64,000 nucleotides of DNA from Paenibacillus sp. SYP-B3998 (GTDB lineage: Bacteria > Bacillota > Bacilli > Paenibacillales > NBRC-103111), in the NCBI RefSeq assembly GCF_010820665.1, contig NZ_JAAIKC010000004.1:248001-312000 (forward strand), read 5' to 3'. This document shows, in pieces, positions 17,141 through 26,542 of this stretch. The notes under the pieces were generated by a model that saw nothing but the letters and a program-made list of their open reading frames with translations, was not told where the DNA came from and made no database searches. A program made the position numbers and the translations under genes. Within the stretch, counting starts at the first letter, position 1, and the number at the start of each line of letters is the position of its first letter.

Positions 17141-17544
17141 TATTGTCGACTATCAGGCTTGCGAGCTTGTTGCTGATCTTTAATGAAGTTCCAGAAGCGC
17201 AGCATTTCATCTCGGCGTTCCTTGGGTGCGTTCTTGAAATCTTTGAAAAATAAACTGACCTCAGGGTCATCGACTTCCCCATGACCAGATCCAGCAGGAG
17301 ATTCGATGGAATCATCTTCAGTCGGAGCGAATCCTGCGAGCAGAAGAAGCTCATTTTTATCAGAGGCATTCAGGGCGTCAGCTAGAGAGATAACAGTTTC
17401 TCTTGAAGGGTTGAAGCGATTATTTTCTATAGAGTTAATAAACGAATAACTAACACCCGAGCGTTCTCCCAGCTCTCTGAGCGAGTAGTTGTGCTGCTGA
17501 CGCAGCCGCCGGATTCGAATGCCGAATTGCACCATATCTTTCAT
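17140..17544 (-). CDS. XRE-family HTH repressor paired with the ImmA-like protease
   Basis: This 134-residue regulator has an N-terminal HTH (RIRRLRQQHNYSLRELGERSGVS and YSFINSIENNRFNPSRETVI). The middle is acidic and Gly/Pro-rich (about 80-100), and the C-terminus is a helical tail (FFKDFKNAPKERRDEMLRFW), plausibly the oligomerisation or protease-target region. ATG 17544 has GAAGGTGA upstream. No integrase, terminase or other phage gene surrounds it, so it is either a domesticated regulator or a remnant. Confidence 0.9.
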   Translation of the reverse strand: MKDMVQFGIRIRRLRQQHNYSLRELGERSGVSYSFINSIENNRFNPSRETVISLADALNASDKNELLLLAGFAPTEDDSIESPAGSGHGEVDDPEVSLFFKDFKNAPKERRDEMLRFWNFIKDQQQARKPDSRQ

Positions 17545-17891
17545 TCATTCATCACCTTCTTCTATTGTAAATGCAGGAAGGACCGAAATACAAGTGGTTT
17601 CAAATAAAATGTTGCGGAATTCAAAACAACGATTTGGAAAAGGAATGGAAGTGATTGTTTAAAGATGGCAAAAAAAGTAGTACAATATCAATGATACAAA
17701 ATGTAACTAGATGTCTGGAATCGATGTGGAAAAGCCTTACTCATCGTTTGAGGAGATTACTTGTATGTAACCAATGGGATCTAAGTGTAAATGAGAGGTG
17801 AATGAACGTAAAAGGGTAGTACATGAAATGTGTTCGTGAGGCAGTGTAATGAGTATTCCTTGAAGCTTATTATTCCAATAGGAGGTCTTTT
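17545..17891. other. Divergent intergenic region between the XRE gene and the secreted propeller gene
   Basis: This is 347 bases of A/T-rich sequence with no gene that I can support. It holds one GATACA-type operator at 17693-17707 and a possible -10 (TACAAT, 17681-17686). A good ribosome site AGGAGG lies at 17880-17885 before the next gene. Confidence 0.6.
17693..17707. promoter_or_regulatory. GATACA-type operator (distal member)
   Basis: GATACAAAATGTAAC matches 14 of 15 positions of the GATACAnnnTGTATC palindrome found repeatedly at 38.7-52 kb. It lies just after a possible -10 (TACAAT) upstream of the secreted protein gene at 17.9 kb. Confidence 0.5.
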
Positions 17892-19184
17892 ATGTTAGGT
17901 GTAAATCTAGTCATTTTCAAGAAAATGTCGCTACTGCTGATTCTAAGTCTTTTTCTGTCCGCTTCGATGCCTGAAACCACCGTAACAGCCAATAAAGATG
18001 TAACATCAAAAATGGAAAAATTGGGAAATCCCTTTTCGAAATCAGCTTATGCCCGGAATGTTTGGGACATGCAAGTTTTTGAGGGCAAGATCTATTTAGG
18101 CCATGGCAACAGCAGTAATGACGGGCCCGCACCAAATGCAGGACCTATTCCAATATACTACTATGATCCAGGCAAAAATAAATTTGTAGTCCAAGATGTT
18201 GTGACTCCGACCTCCTCCTCTTCAAAGAAAGCGAAAATTAATAAATACGTAGATGAGGAGCAAATTGACACCTTCAAAATACTGAACGGGAAGCTGTACA
18301 TACCTGGCCATGATGCTCGAGGCGAAGGGTGGCAGTATGGTAATTATTATAAATTGGACAACAATCAATGGATAAAATACAGGAACATACCTAAGGGTGT
18401 TCATGTTTATGATATGGCGTACTACAAGGGTGAACTTTTTGCGGCCATTGGCTCAGATACAGCTCCTGATGTTTTGGTGTCCAAAGATGACGGTAACACA
18501 TGGACAAAATTAGGTTCCATTGATGCGTTCGGCCCCACTAGAGCGTATACGTTATTTGAATTTAAAAATAAACTTTATGCTGTCAGTGCCATGCTGCCAG
18601 ACAATAATATGTGGTCTACGGAGAATAAAATCCTTTGTATTAGAGGGTGTTCAGGTGGGGGGGCTGAGAAAGCAGAAGGTTTCCAGAAAACGATCTACGG
18701 AAATGAAATGCTGCCAGGCATTACTAAAAAGGTAACAAATATACCTCCTTATATGAGGATGGTTCGCACTACTGTATTCAATGATAAGCTACTGTATATT
18801 GCAGGGGAAATTTATAATGATCATCAGTGGAAGCCGCAGTCGTTAGTTGTAGCGAATGATATTGATGACGCGCGTCGCGTGAGCTTCCCTAATCCAAATG
18901 CCATGCCTATGGATATCCTTGTTCGTGGAAAAACGATTTATGTCTTAACCCATATAGAAACATCTCCTGGTCAATATACAAATAGGGTATATAAAACTAG
19001 CGGGAGTGATCTTGATAGCGATGCGAACTGGACGGAGGTATTCAATTTTAAAGAAGACACCTTTGCGAGATCTTTCGAAGAACTAAATGGGGATTTCTAC
19101 TTTGGGCTGGGGAGTGACACAGACCACGTCACGGACTCTACGGGAATGATTCTAAAAGTTAAAAAAAGTGCTTATTCATCCTGA
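17892..19184 (+). CDS. Secreted beta-propeller-like protein of unknown function
   Basis: This 430-residue protein has a signal peptide (residues about 10-34, hydrophobic LLLILSLFLSASM). Its recurring short-strand repeats, such as 'VFEGKIYLGHG', 'ILNGKLYIPGHD', 'YYKGELFAAIGSD', 'EFKNKLYAVSAM', 'VFNDKLLYIAGE' and 'ELNGDFYFGLGSD', are spaced about 60-70 residues apart. The pattern suggests a six- or seven-bladed propeller, as in exo-sialidase or BNR-like proteins. VSKDDGNTWTKLG is a recognisable Asp-box-like motif (SxDxGxTW). It is followed by carbohydrate-active genes and preceded by a GATACA operator, so a polysaccharide-related role is likely, but the substrate is unknown. Confidence 0.75.
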   Translation: MLGVNLVIFKKMSLLLILSLFLSASMPETTVTANKDVTSKMEKLGNPFSKSAYARNVWDMQVFEGKIYLGHGNSSNDGPAPNAGPIPIYYYDPGKNKFVVQDVVTPTSSSSKKAKINKYVDEEQIDTFKILNGKLYIPGHDARGEGWQYGNYYKLDNNQWIKYRNIPKGVHVYDMAYYKGELFAAIGSDTAPDVLVSKDDGNTWTKLGSIDAFGPTRAYTLFEFKNKLYAVSAMLPDNNMWSTENKILCIRGCSGGGAEKAEGFQKTIYGNEMLPGITKKVTNIPPYMRMVRTTVFNDKLLYIAGEIYNDHQWKPQSLVVANDIDDARRVSFPNPNAMPMDILVRGKTIYVLTHIETSPGQYTNRVYKTSGSDLDSDANWTEVFNFKEDTFARSFEELNGDFYFGLGSDTDHVTDSTGMILKVKKSAYSS

Positions 19185-19325
19185 ATGGAGTGACATCTTC
19201 AATCCCCTTCACTTAATAATTGTGTATCTGGCAAATTATTGTTTATTGCAGGCAAGGCCCTCTTCTGTGGATACTTAAAGAGCAGTCGTTCATGGAACGT
19301 AAAGAGGAGAGGGAGTGCTTCAAAG

Positions 19326-20417
19326 ATGGTTTCAGAATCAATGGAAACGTTACTTCAACAAGTGATCACTCAAATGAAACATTTGAAAAGTCCTATTGAG
19401 GAAACATGTCCGATTGGTATTGTTTCGATGGATAACTGGGAATGGCCTCAAGGAGTCGGGCTTTACTCATTGTTTTTATATTACAAAAAGACGCAAAGGC
19501 AAGACATCTTGCATGATTTGATTCAATGGTACGATCTTCAAATCAAAAAGGGCTTGCCATCCAAAAATGTAAATACGATGTGTCCTTTATTGACGTTGAC
19601 TTATTTGTATGAGGAAACAGGAAATGAAGCGTATTTGGCCGTTTGTCGGGAATGGCTTGATTATGTGGTACAAGAAATGCCGCGCACGGATGAAAGAGGG
19701 ATTCAACATGTCGTAACAGGCCAGTTGAATGAAGGCGAGCTTTGGGACGATACGTTGTATATGACCGTTTTATTCGTGGCGCGAATGGGTGTGCTTTTAC
19801 AAGATGAACGTCTTATTCAAGAAAGCATTCACCAGTTCCTGATTCATCTGAAATACTTAACGGACCGTTCTACGGGGCTATTGTTTCACGGGTGGACTTT
19901 CAAGGGAGATCATCATTTTGCCGAGGCTTTGTGGGCAAGAGGCAATTCATGGTACACGGCCGGACTGGTTGATTATTTGGATATGGTCGAGCTTCCGGGC
20001 GGCGTTCGCTCTGTCTTGATTTCTGCGTTAGAGAAGCAGGTGAGGAAGCTGGCTGAGCTGCAAACGGAGGAGGGGAGATGGCACACACTGCTGACGGATG
20101 CTACTTCCTATTTAGAAACGTCTGCAGCGGCGGCATTTGCCTATGGCATCCTGAAGGCAGTACGCAGAGGCTATTTACCTGAGCATTATAAAGAAGTTGG
20201 AACCAAGGCATGGAGTTCGGTCATTCGACAGATTGATTCCTATGGAATCGTGAGAGGTGTCTCTTACGGGACGGGGATGGGAAGAACGCTGCAGGCTTAC
20301 AAGGATATTCCGATATGCCCGATGCCTTATGGTCAATCGATGACATTGCTCATGCTTGTTGAGGGTCTTGAGCATCAACTAACGACCCTTTCGGGGCTGG
20401 AGGAACAATATGAGTAA
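19326..20417 (+). CDS. GH105/GH88-like unsaturated glycuronyl hydrolase (YteR type), cytoplasmic
   Basis: This protein is about 363 residues long with no signal peptide. It has the (alpha/alpha)6 barrel features of YteR-type enzymes: an N-terminal WEWPQGVGLYSLFLYY, the catalytic-acid region ELWDDTLYMTVLFVARMG, HGWTF, LWARGNSWYTAGLVDYL and TSYLETSAAAAFAYGILKAV. These enzymes remove the unsaturated uronic acid left at the non-reducing end by polysaccharide lyases. ATG 19326 is chosen; upstream codons to 19239 are open but not conserved in appearance. The next gene starts inside its last codons (8-base overlap), so both products probably work on the same imported oligosaccharide. Confidence 0.85.
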   Translation: MVSESMETLLQQVITQMKHLKSPIEETCPIGIVSMDNWEWPQGVGLYSLFLYYKKTQRQDILHDLIQWYDLQIKKGLPSKNVNTMCPLLTLTYLYEETGNEAYLAVCREWLDYVVQEMPRTDERGIQHVVTGQLNEGELWDDTLYMTVLFVARMGVLLQDERLIQESIHQFLIHLKYLTDRSTGLLFHGWTFKGDHHFAEALWARGNSWYTAGLVDYLDMVELPGGVRSVLISALEKQVRKLAELQTEEGRWHTLLTDATSYLETSAAAAFAYGILKAVRRGYLPEHYKEVGTKAWSSVIRQIDSYGIVRGVSYGTGMGRTLQAYKDIPICPMPYGQSMTLLMLVEGLEHQLTTLSGLEEQYE

Positions 20418-22359
20418 ACCTGTTGCGTGGAGTCATGATTTCTATAAGATAGAGGAGCAGCGGAAGAGGAAAGATGAGATTTTCCAGATGTATGCGCAGC
20501 AGCACGGGCGATTCTTCTCAGATGACGGAAGTTATATCGGCGCTGACATCGGTTTTACGCCTAGACCATCTGATCTTATGAATTGCTGTGTGACTTATTT
20601 ATTCAGCAGGGTGCCTGCGGCAGTAGAGAAGTCGAATCAAGTTCTACGCCGATTAGACATGATTCCTTGTCATTTTCTACCCTTCTATTCCTTGCTATTG
20701 TTGAAGGAAGTTCCTGAACTGCTTCATTCGGACATTGTTGAGAAGCTAGAAGCTTACAGCAGGGGGCAGCTAGATGATTTCGTTGGGAGCGATCATGATT
20801 TTGTCGGGGTGAATGATAATTTTCCTTGTGTAAGCGCTTTTACAATAATTGCAGGCGGTCTGAGGTATGGCCGCCCTGAGCTTATTGAGAAGGGGAAGCA
20901 AAGGATTGGGCAATTAGCGAGTATGATGCGTAGAAGAGGCTCTCCCTCGGAATACAATAGTCCGAGTTATACAATATTGCAGATTCATGCTTTAGCCGCT
21001 ATCGCCGAATTGAAAGTAGATGAAGAAATGACTGTACTAGCCTTACAATGTGAGGAACGAATATGGGTAGAGTACTTGTCCCATATGTTTCTCCCGGTAG
21101 GCCGCTTGGCGGGGCCGTATTCTAGAAGCTACATGCCAACATTGACTGAATATGGCGTTCATCCTGCGGTTCTATATATGCTGTTTGGAGAGGAGATGGA
21201 AGGAGAAGGACTTACGCGTGAGGAACGTGAGGTTCTCTTTGGGCAAGCGGATCACCATCTTCTTGCGGTTGACTTTCATCTGCCGAGTGCGCTGGCACAG
21301 TGGTTTCTACAGCGAGAATACCCGTTTGCGATGGAGGCAACGACGGAGTATAATGCCTCGACGGATGAAGTCGTAGGCGTTCAAAAGCTGTGGAGCGATC
21401 CGAGCAAAGCGCTTATCCATGAAGCTGAAGATGACAGGTTTCCTGAATACGCTTCTGGTATAGGTCGTATTTCCACCTATATGACTCGGCAATACTCACT
21501 CGGGGTAGCTTCACATGAATGGCATTGCGGCAGTCAGACCGATACGTTCCTTGCTCTGTATACATCCAATACGCCAAATAAGGGTCGTAAGGACGTAAGG
21601 ATGCTATTTTCCCGTTATAGTGTTAATGATGCGCTGCCGGGGCAAACGAATAAATATGAGCAATTAGGGACGACGAACGGTCCTTTCCTGTTCTGGGATC
21701 AAGGGAGGAAAGTCGGTGTGCATCATGAAAGCACGGCGATGATGCTTTATAAACCGAGAGCTTATGCACGGAAAAATGTGACGAGTCTGCGCTTAATGCT
21801 CATCCTGCCGATTAAGGATGGCGAGCCTGATGAAATTTGGATGGGGGAGCAGCCGTGGAATCCATCATTATGTTCGCAGGAAAGTGTAGACATGTGTCCC
21901 GTCTATATCAAAGACGGTCAGGTTTACACAGCAATTTCCCCACTGGTGCCAAGTAACCACGGTCGTAAACGGGCTGTTCGAATTGAAAAACAGAGTGGGT
22001 ATATCATCCTTTCATTTTATAACTATGAGGGAGTGAAGAGGGATTTCACCAAGGATGAATTCCTTTTGACCGGGAATGGCTTTGTAGCAGAACTAGGTTC
22101 TGAGCAGCAGTATGGTTCGTTCCAAGCGTTCAAACAAATCGTTTCCACCCCTGTGATGAAAGATGAGTATCTATCTAATGTTCATATGCGAGGGACAACC
22201 GTTAGACAGACTGTTTTTGAACGAGCAGGATGCAAATTAGCCTGCGAATATAGCCCTATTAGTGAAGGCATTCGTTATTTGAGCGTTAATGATCGCCCGC
22301 TAGGACATATAAAGTTGGCCGCCACAGGGCTGGATGAAAAGCGTCTGCCCTTTATGTAG
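20410..22359 (+). CDS. Uncharacterised large cytoplasmic protein, probably a toroid-plus-sandwich polysaccharide enzyme
   Basis: This 649-residue protein has no signal peptide and overlaps the GH105-like gene by 8 bases. The N-terminal 330 residues are helix-rich, with paired motifs such as VGVNDNFPCVSAFTIIAGG, SPSEYNSPSYTILQIHALAA and RLAGPYSRSYM, suggesting an (alpha/alpha) toroid. Residues about 330-640 are strand-rich with many Trp/His/Gly (SHEWHCGSQTDTF), suggesting a beta-sandwich. This two-part plan recalls heparinase II/III-like and other toroid lyases, but I cannot place it in a named family. Context implies processing of imported uronic-acid-containing oligosaccharides. A bidirectional terminator follows. 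Confidence 0.72.
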   Translation: MSKPVAWSHDFYKIEEQRKRKDEIFQMYAQQHGRFFSDDGSYIGADIGFTPRPSDLMNCCVTYLFSRVPAAVEKSNQVLRRLDMIPCHFLPFYSLLLLKEVPELLHSDIVEKLEAYSRGQLDDFVGSDHDFVGVNDNFPCVSAFTIIAGGLRYGRPELIEKGKQRIGQLASMMRRRGSPSEYNSPSYTILQIHALAAIAELKVDEEMTVLALQCEERIWVEYLSHMFLPVGRLAGPYSRSYMPTLTEYGVHPAVLYMLFGEEMEGEGLTREEREVLFGQADHHLLAVDFHLPSALAQWFLQREYPFAMEATTEYNASTDEVVGVQKLWSDPSKALIHEAEDDRFPEYASGIGRISTYMTRQYSLGVASHEWHCGSQTDTFLALYTSNTPNKGRKDVRMLFSRYSVNDALPGQTNKYEQLGTTNGPFLFWDQGRKVGVHHESTAMMLYKPRAYARKNVTSLRLMLILPIKDGEPDEIWMGEQPWNPSLCSQESVDMCPVYIKDGQVYTAISPLVPSNHGRKRAVRIEKQSGYIILSFYNYEGVKRDFTKDEFLLTGNGFVAELGSEQQYGSFQAFKQIVSTPVMKDEYLSNVHMRGTTVRQTVFERAGCKLACEYSPISEGIRYLSVNDRPLGHIKLAATGLDEKRLPFM

Positions 22360-22365
22360 GAATAA

Positions 22366-22416
22366 ATAAAACGCAAGTCCCGGGGCGTGAGTGAACACGG
22401 AGGGGCTTGCGTTTTA
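22366..22416. terminator. Bidirectional terminator between the lyase-like gene and the AraC regulator gene
   Basis: AAACGCAAGTCCC (22369-22381) pairs with GGGCTTGCGTTT (22403-22414), with A and T tracts outside. The two genes converge here. Confidence 0.88.
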
Positions 22417-24642
22417 ATGTTTATTTTTGTTTTGTGCCAATATGGCTTTCCTATATTCGCCAGGTGTCAGCTCTTCTAGTTTTTTGAACACACGAATGAA
22501 GGAAAAAGAATGAATGTATCCGACAGAAAGGGCGATATCTTGAATCGACTCCTCTGTGGTTTCAAGCAATAACTTAGCTTTATTCATCCTCAGCTTCGTC
22601 AAAAAGTCGATAAACTTTTCGCCCTGAATCTCTTTAAACATGGTGCTGAAGTAGGGCGGGCTCAATCGGAATTGGTCGCTGACCTGATTCAAGCTTAGGC
22701 TGGGATCGGTATAGTGGCGCTCGATATAATCCTTAATGGCGGTAATGTCGCGATAATGAGGATTGATTTCTCTCTTGGCCTGGATATGTTCGGACATCCG
22801 TTTAAGCGTTATTAAATACTGTTGTTCCAATCTTTCAATTTTGTCAAAATGCTTGATTGTGTTCGTAAGCGGAGGCAGGAGCTCGTTATACCAGATGCTT
22901 TGGAGATTTTCCGGCAGTCCTTTGATTTCCCTATTCAAATGATACAACAAATAGTCGGCCAAACTGGCGATCGCTTTGCGGGATAGGTGGTTTGCGCGCA
23001 TTTCTCGGAATGCGGAATGCAGAGCCTCTTCCCAGTTATCTTTGAGCGCAATAAAATGACGAATCAGCGCCCGTATGGATTCAAGTGATTCATATTGTGA
23101 AGCATTGGAACTTCGGATAACCGTTTCTTGTGAAATAACGCGATTTTGTCCAACGGCTGCCTTCATTTCTAACATCTCAAATGCCGAATCGTAGGAGTGT
23201 GGTATTGCAGAGAAATTGTCTACAACCTCGCCAACGCCTATTGTAACTGTAAACTTGAGGAATTGCTCAACCCATTCGTTGAATTGCTCGCACATTCTTA
23301 AGATTGGCCATACATCCTTGTCTGGGTTCAATACAATCAAATGGCAAAGTCGGTTATGAAACAACCAGTTGTTCCACAGGGATATCGTATATTGGTCGGA
23401 TATTTCCTGAATAGCTGAGCGTAAAGCGAACTTTAACAGTGTTTGATCTCGGGCATTGTAGGTTAGCTCAAATGCATCATATTCATCCATTTCAATCAGC
23501 AGGACCAAGTAAGAATGGGAGCCGTTGTCGACACCCATCGATCTCAATTCGTGATTCCATTCCAGTTGATGGATACGATTGGTACCTGAAATCAAAGCTC
23601 GAAAGAAGTAGTTACGTTTTACAATCTGATTCTCAGCAGCCTGTTTCTCGTATTGTTCGGACTCGGTGATTAACTTCTCGATAGAGGATTCAATAAAAGC
23701 GAATTGATCATGTTCCATAAGCTGCGTATTTTTTTTGATGAAAAGTTGAATCCGATTGGAAATGACATCGATTGGTTTATAATTTTTGCGATATACGTAG
23801 AAAAGCATGAAGATGCCTGATATGACCACAATGCCGGCGAATATAAGCCAGGAATAGGAGAGCAGGGATAAGAAATGGATGATCGTCCTGTTTTTTAATC
23901 CAGTGTTAAGCGTCCAGTGGGTCAATTGGGATTGATAGGGATAGCTCGTATCGATTGGGAGATCTGTGGTAGTCGTATGCGAAGTGAAAAGCGGAACGTG
24001 TTCTTGATCTGTGAAAAAGGCGTAATGAACGTCGGATTTGATTAAATCGTTTAGTGTACTTTGTAGTGAATAGGCTAGCATGTTGACGACAATAAGTCCT
24101 TGATGGGCGTTTCCGAACGATACGGTTTTGACTAAAGAAACGACTTGTTGACTTGGATTGCCTGTGTAGTACACGAAGGGTCGAGGACTGCTCCATTCTA
24201 CCTGCTCTGAATTGCTCATTCTAGTTTCTACGAAGGACTTATCTTCAAAATCATCAAGATCGACCGTGAAGGAATCGGATAATACCTTGTTGTCTGATGT
24301 TCGGTATAGGTAAATCGAGTCAATTCCATGGATGGTAGACATCGTGTCCTTGAGCTTCGAATACAGCTCGTAATTAGCAAGGGTATCGTCTGTGTTTGAG
24401 TTGAAAAATAGCTGCATCTTTGTATTTGTTAAAATGTCTCGGATCACGGTCTGATTGATGTTATTCAAATAATCATCGAACGTTTTAAGCACATTTTGAG
24501 CATAGACGCGATTGGCATTCACCGCTTCTTCTTTGGCATTGCTTCCGATTAAGTATAAGAAGATGAGAAACAGCATGAGGACGATAGACAAAAAGATATA
24601 CAAGTAAGAAAAAAAGAAGCGCAACCAAGGATTTTTTTTCAT
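22414..24642 (-). CDS. Membrane-bound AraC-family regulator with extracellular sensor
   Basis: This protein is about 742 residues long. Two membrane helices, at about 8-32 (LRFFFSYLYIFLSIVLMLFLIFLYLI) and about 268-292, flank an extracytoplasmic dCache-like sensor domain. A cytoplasmic linker and a degenerate cyclase-like segment follow. The C-terminus has a double-HTH AraC domain (YIERHYTDPSLSLNQVSDQF; LSVGYIHSFSFIRVFKKLE; TPGEYRK). This YesN-like one-protein sensor-regulator is typical for Paenibacillus sugar loci and probably activates the importer operon just upstream. ATG 24642 has GGGGA six bases before it; ATG 24648 is too close to the site. Confidence 0.9.
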   Translation of the reverse strand: MKKNPWLRFFFSYLYIFLSIVLMLFLIFLYLIGSNAKEEAVNANRVYAQNVLKTFDDYLNNINQTVIRDILTNTKMQLFFNSNTDDTLANYELYSKLKDTMSTIHGIDSIYLYRTSDNKVLSDSFTVDLDDFEDKSFVETRMSNSEQVEWSSPRPFVYYTGNPSQQVVSLVKTVSFGNAHQGLIVVNMLAYSLQSTLNDLIKSDVHYAFFTDQEHVPLFTSHTTTTDLPIDTSYPYQSQLTHWTLNTGLKNRTIIHFLSLLSYSWLIFAGIVVISGIFMLFYVYRKNYKPIDVISNRIQLFIKKNTQLMEHDQFAFIESSIEKLITESEQYEKQAAENQIVKRNYFFRALISGTNRIHQLEWNHELRSMGVDNGSHSYLVLLIEMDEYDAFELTYNARDQTLLKFALRSAIQEISDQYTISLWNNWLFHNRLCHLIVLNPDKDVWPILRMCEQFNEWVEQFLKFTVTIGVGEVVDNFSAIPHSYDSAFEMLEMKAAVGQNRVISQETVIRSSNASQYESLESIRALIRHFIALKDNWEEALHSAFREMRANHLSRKAIASLADYLLYHLNREIKGLPENLQSIWYNELLPPLTNTIKHFDKIERLEQQYLITLKRMSEHIQAKREINPHYRDITAIKDYIERHYTDPSLSLNQVSDQFRLSPPYFSTMFKEIQGEKFIDFLTKLRMNKAKLLLETTEESIQDIALSVGYIHSFSFIRVFKKLEELTPGEYRKAILAQNKNKH

Positions 24643-24710
24643 TCGCATTCCCCATTTTGAAGAAGTGTTTAATCATATTATATGACAGCTTCCCCGAAAA
24701 GGAGTACATA

Positions 24711-24746
24711 TAAAAGCAAACTCCCTTCGGAAGGACCCGAGGGAGC
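24711..24746 (-). terminator. Terminator of the importer operon
   Basis: On the minus strand CTCCCTCGG and CCGAAGGGAG form a stem (24737-24745 with 24721-24730, one bulge), followed by TTTGCTTTTA. It separates the binding-protein gene from the regulator gene. Confidence 0.78.
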
Positions 24747-24768
24747 CTGTTTGAATGAGCTGAACAGT

Positions 24769-26472
24769 CTATTTATTCATGAAATCGTAATAATCTTTAG
24801 TTAAGAGCACCTTATCTTTATTTTTGGAAAACCAATCCGCCATCCATTCTTCAACCTTAGTGCCATTGGAGGTTTCCCAAGCGGCATGGGAGTCTTTCAG
24901 CGCTTTTTCAGACGAAAAGCCGTTCCCGCCAATAGCACTCTTTGATAAGATATCCAGGATAGATTTATATCCGTTGGTTTGGTTAAGAGCAAGATCCTGA
25001 GGTAGTGCGGGTAGATAGGAGCCGGATACGACGCCGACCATTGGTCTTGATTTATTCGTGTAGGCATCGAATGCGGCTTGATAAGCAGCGGCAAATTGTT
25101 TATTCAGCTCATAATCGGCTAATAATTCTGGGGTCTTGCTGCTTGGTTCGATAGGATGGAGAGCCAAATTGGTATTCGAACACTTATTAGCGGGATCAGT
25201 AGCGCGCGTGTATACCGTAAAATCACCGATATAGCCTAGCTCTTTTTTGTTTTTCTCCAGATCCATAGGTTCAGCGCAGCCGCTAGGTCCAATCTTATAA
25301 TGTGTTCCTTCAAGCCCGCCACTTCTGTCAAGACTGATGACAGTGCTTGCTTTATTCGAGTTCATGAAATCAATGAATTTAATGATAGCCGCAGGGTCCT
25401 TGGCTTTGGCGTTAACGACACTGATCATTTGAACGGGCTGAGATAATAGTGGGCTGAATTGGCCGAAAGGCGTTGATGGCAGAGGTAAGGTAGTAATTTC
25501 TGCCTTCGGGTTATTTTTCTTTAGGGCTTTAAAGGCCACAATGTCCGAACTGTTTGTACCCCATATGCCGAGCTTACCATTTATAAAATCTTGCTTGGCT
25601 TTATCGCCCTTACCATCTGTCAAATAGTCTTTATCTATGGTTCCAGCGTCATATAGCTTTTTCTTGAAATCAAGCGAAGCCTTCAAGCGATCCCAACCGA
25701 ACACAAGCTTTCCGCTGCTGTCAAGAATCCATGGATTTTTATCATACGAATCGAGAGTGACTCCGAACATAGCGTCTACGATCTTACCCCCGACAAAGCT
25801 AAGATTCATTCCATAGGTGTCTTTCTTATTGTTACCATCCGGGTCTTTCTCAGCAAATGCTTTTGTGACGGCAAAAAAGTCGTCGAGCGTAGTGGGGGCT
25901 TGCAGATTGAGTTTTTTCAACCAGTCCGTTCGAATGTACAATAAATGCTGCGGGATGACCTCGCTTACTCTACCGATCCCATATAACTTTCCATCATCTT
26001 GCAGGCCCAACTGACGAAGCTTCGGATACTTAGCGAGCGTTTCTTTGTATACGGTGCTGTACTTATCAATATAATCGTCAAGCGGCAAAAGCTGTTTTTG
26101 TGCATATAACTGGTTTTTAAGAACCGAATCGTACTCAGCGATAAGATCAGGAGCCGAGTTAGAAGCAAATAAAGTATTTAATTTTTGTCCGGACTCCCAG
26201 CGTGGAATACTAACGAACGTGACATCAACAGGTCCATTTTGATTGATCCATTTCGTCCAACGATTTTCCGCTTTGGTGCCTTCCTCTTTGGGGACATCGC
26301 CCCTTTCGTAAATGGTTGCCGTTATTTTACCGCGTGGTACAGTTGCTGAGCTTGTAGGATCAGATGAGGATTGGACTGGCGTGTTTTTCTCATTTGTGCA
26401 TGCGCCGAGCAGGGCCGTTCCAATTAAAACCATGGTCATCGTCACAAATACGCTTCTTCGTTTTGTCTTCAT
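24769..26472 (-). CDS. Extracellular solute-binding lipoprotein (LplA-like, CUT1 importer)
   Basis: This protein is about 567 residues long. The signal peptide ends in LLGAC, a lipobox. A large two-lobed sugar-binding fold follows, with typical features: ENRWTKWINQNGPVDVTFV, APDLIAEYDSVL, LPLDDYIDKY, DGKLYGIGRVSEVI, LYIRTDWLKKL and DPDGNNKKDTYGM, the last resembling a Ca-binding loop. It is the third gene of the minus-strand operon, after two permeases, and captures an oligosaccharide. The start is uncertain: ATG 26472 gives a normal signal peptide, while GTG 26490 would add six residues. The importer ATPase is not here; shared MsmX-type ATPases usually serve. Confidence 0.9.
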   Translation of the reverse strand: MKTKRRSVFVTMTMVLIGTALLGACTNEKNTPVQSSSDPTSSATVPRGKITATIYERGDVPKEEGTKAENRWTKWINQNGPVDVTFVSIPRWESGQKLNTLFASNSAPDLIAEYDSVLKNQLYAQKQLLPLDDYIDKYSTVYKETLAKYPKLRQLGLQDDGKLYGIGRVSEVIPQHLLYIRTDWLKKLNLQAPTTLDDFFAVTKAFAEKDPDGNNKKDTYGMNLSFVGGKIVDAMFGVTLDSYDKNPWILDSSGKLVFGWDRLKASLDFKKKLYDAGTIDKDYLTDGKGDKAKQDFINGKLGIWGTNSSDIVAFKALKKNNPKAEITTLPLPSTPFGQFSPLLSQPVQMISVVNAKAKDPAAIIKFIDFMNSNKASTVISLDRSGGLEGTHYKIGPSGCAEPMDLEKNKKELGYIGDFTVYTRATDPANKCSNTNLALHPIEPSSKTPELLADYELNKQFAAAYQAAFDAYTNKSRPMVGVVSGSYLPALPQDLALNQTNGYKSILDILSKSAIGGNGFSSEKALKDSHAAWETSNGTKVEEWMADWFSKNKDKVLLTKDYYDFMNK

Positions 26473-26542
26473 GCTTCGACATCGCCTCACTTTAGGATCA
26501 ATTTAGGAATACGTTAAGAGGGTAGTGCGCGGCCGTACAAGA

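Noticed and set aside
20828..20843. Catabolite-responsive element TGTAAGCGCTTTTACA inside the 649-residue gene
   Set aside because: It resembles a cre but is two bases too long for the consensus and lies within codons; a chance match is likely.
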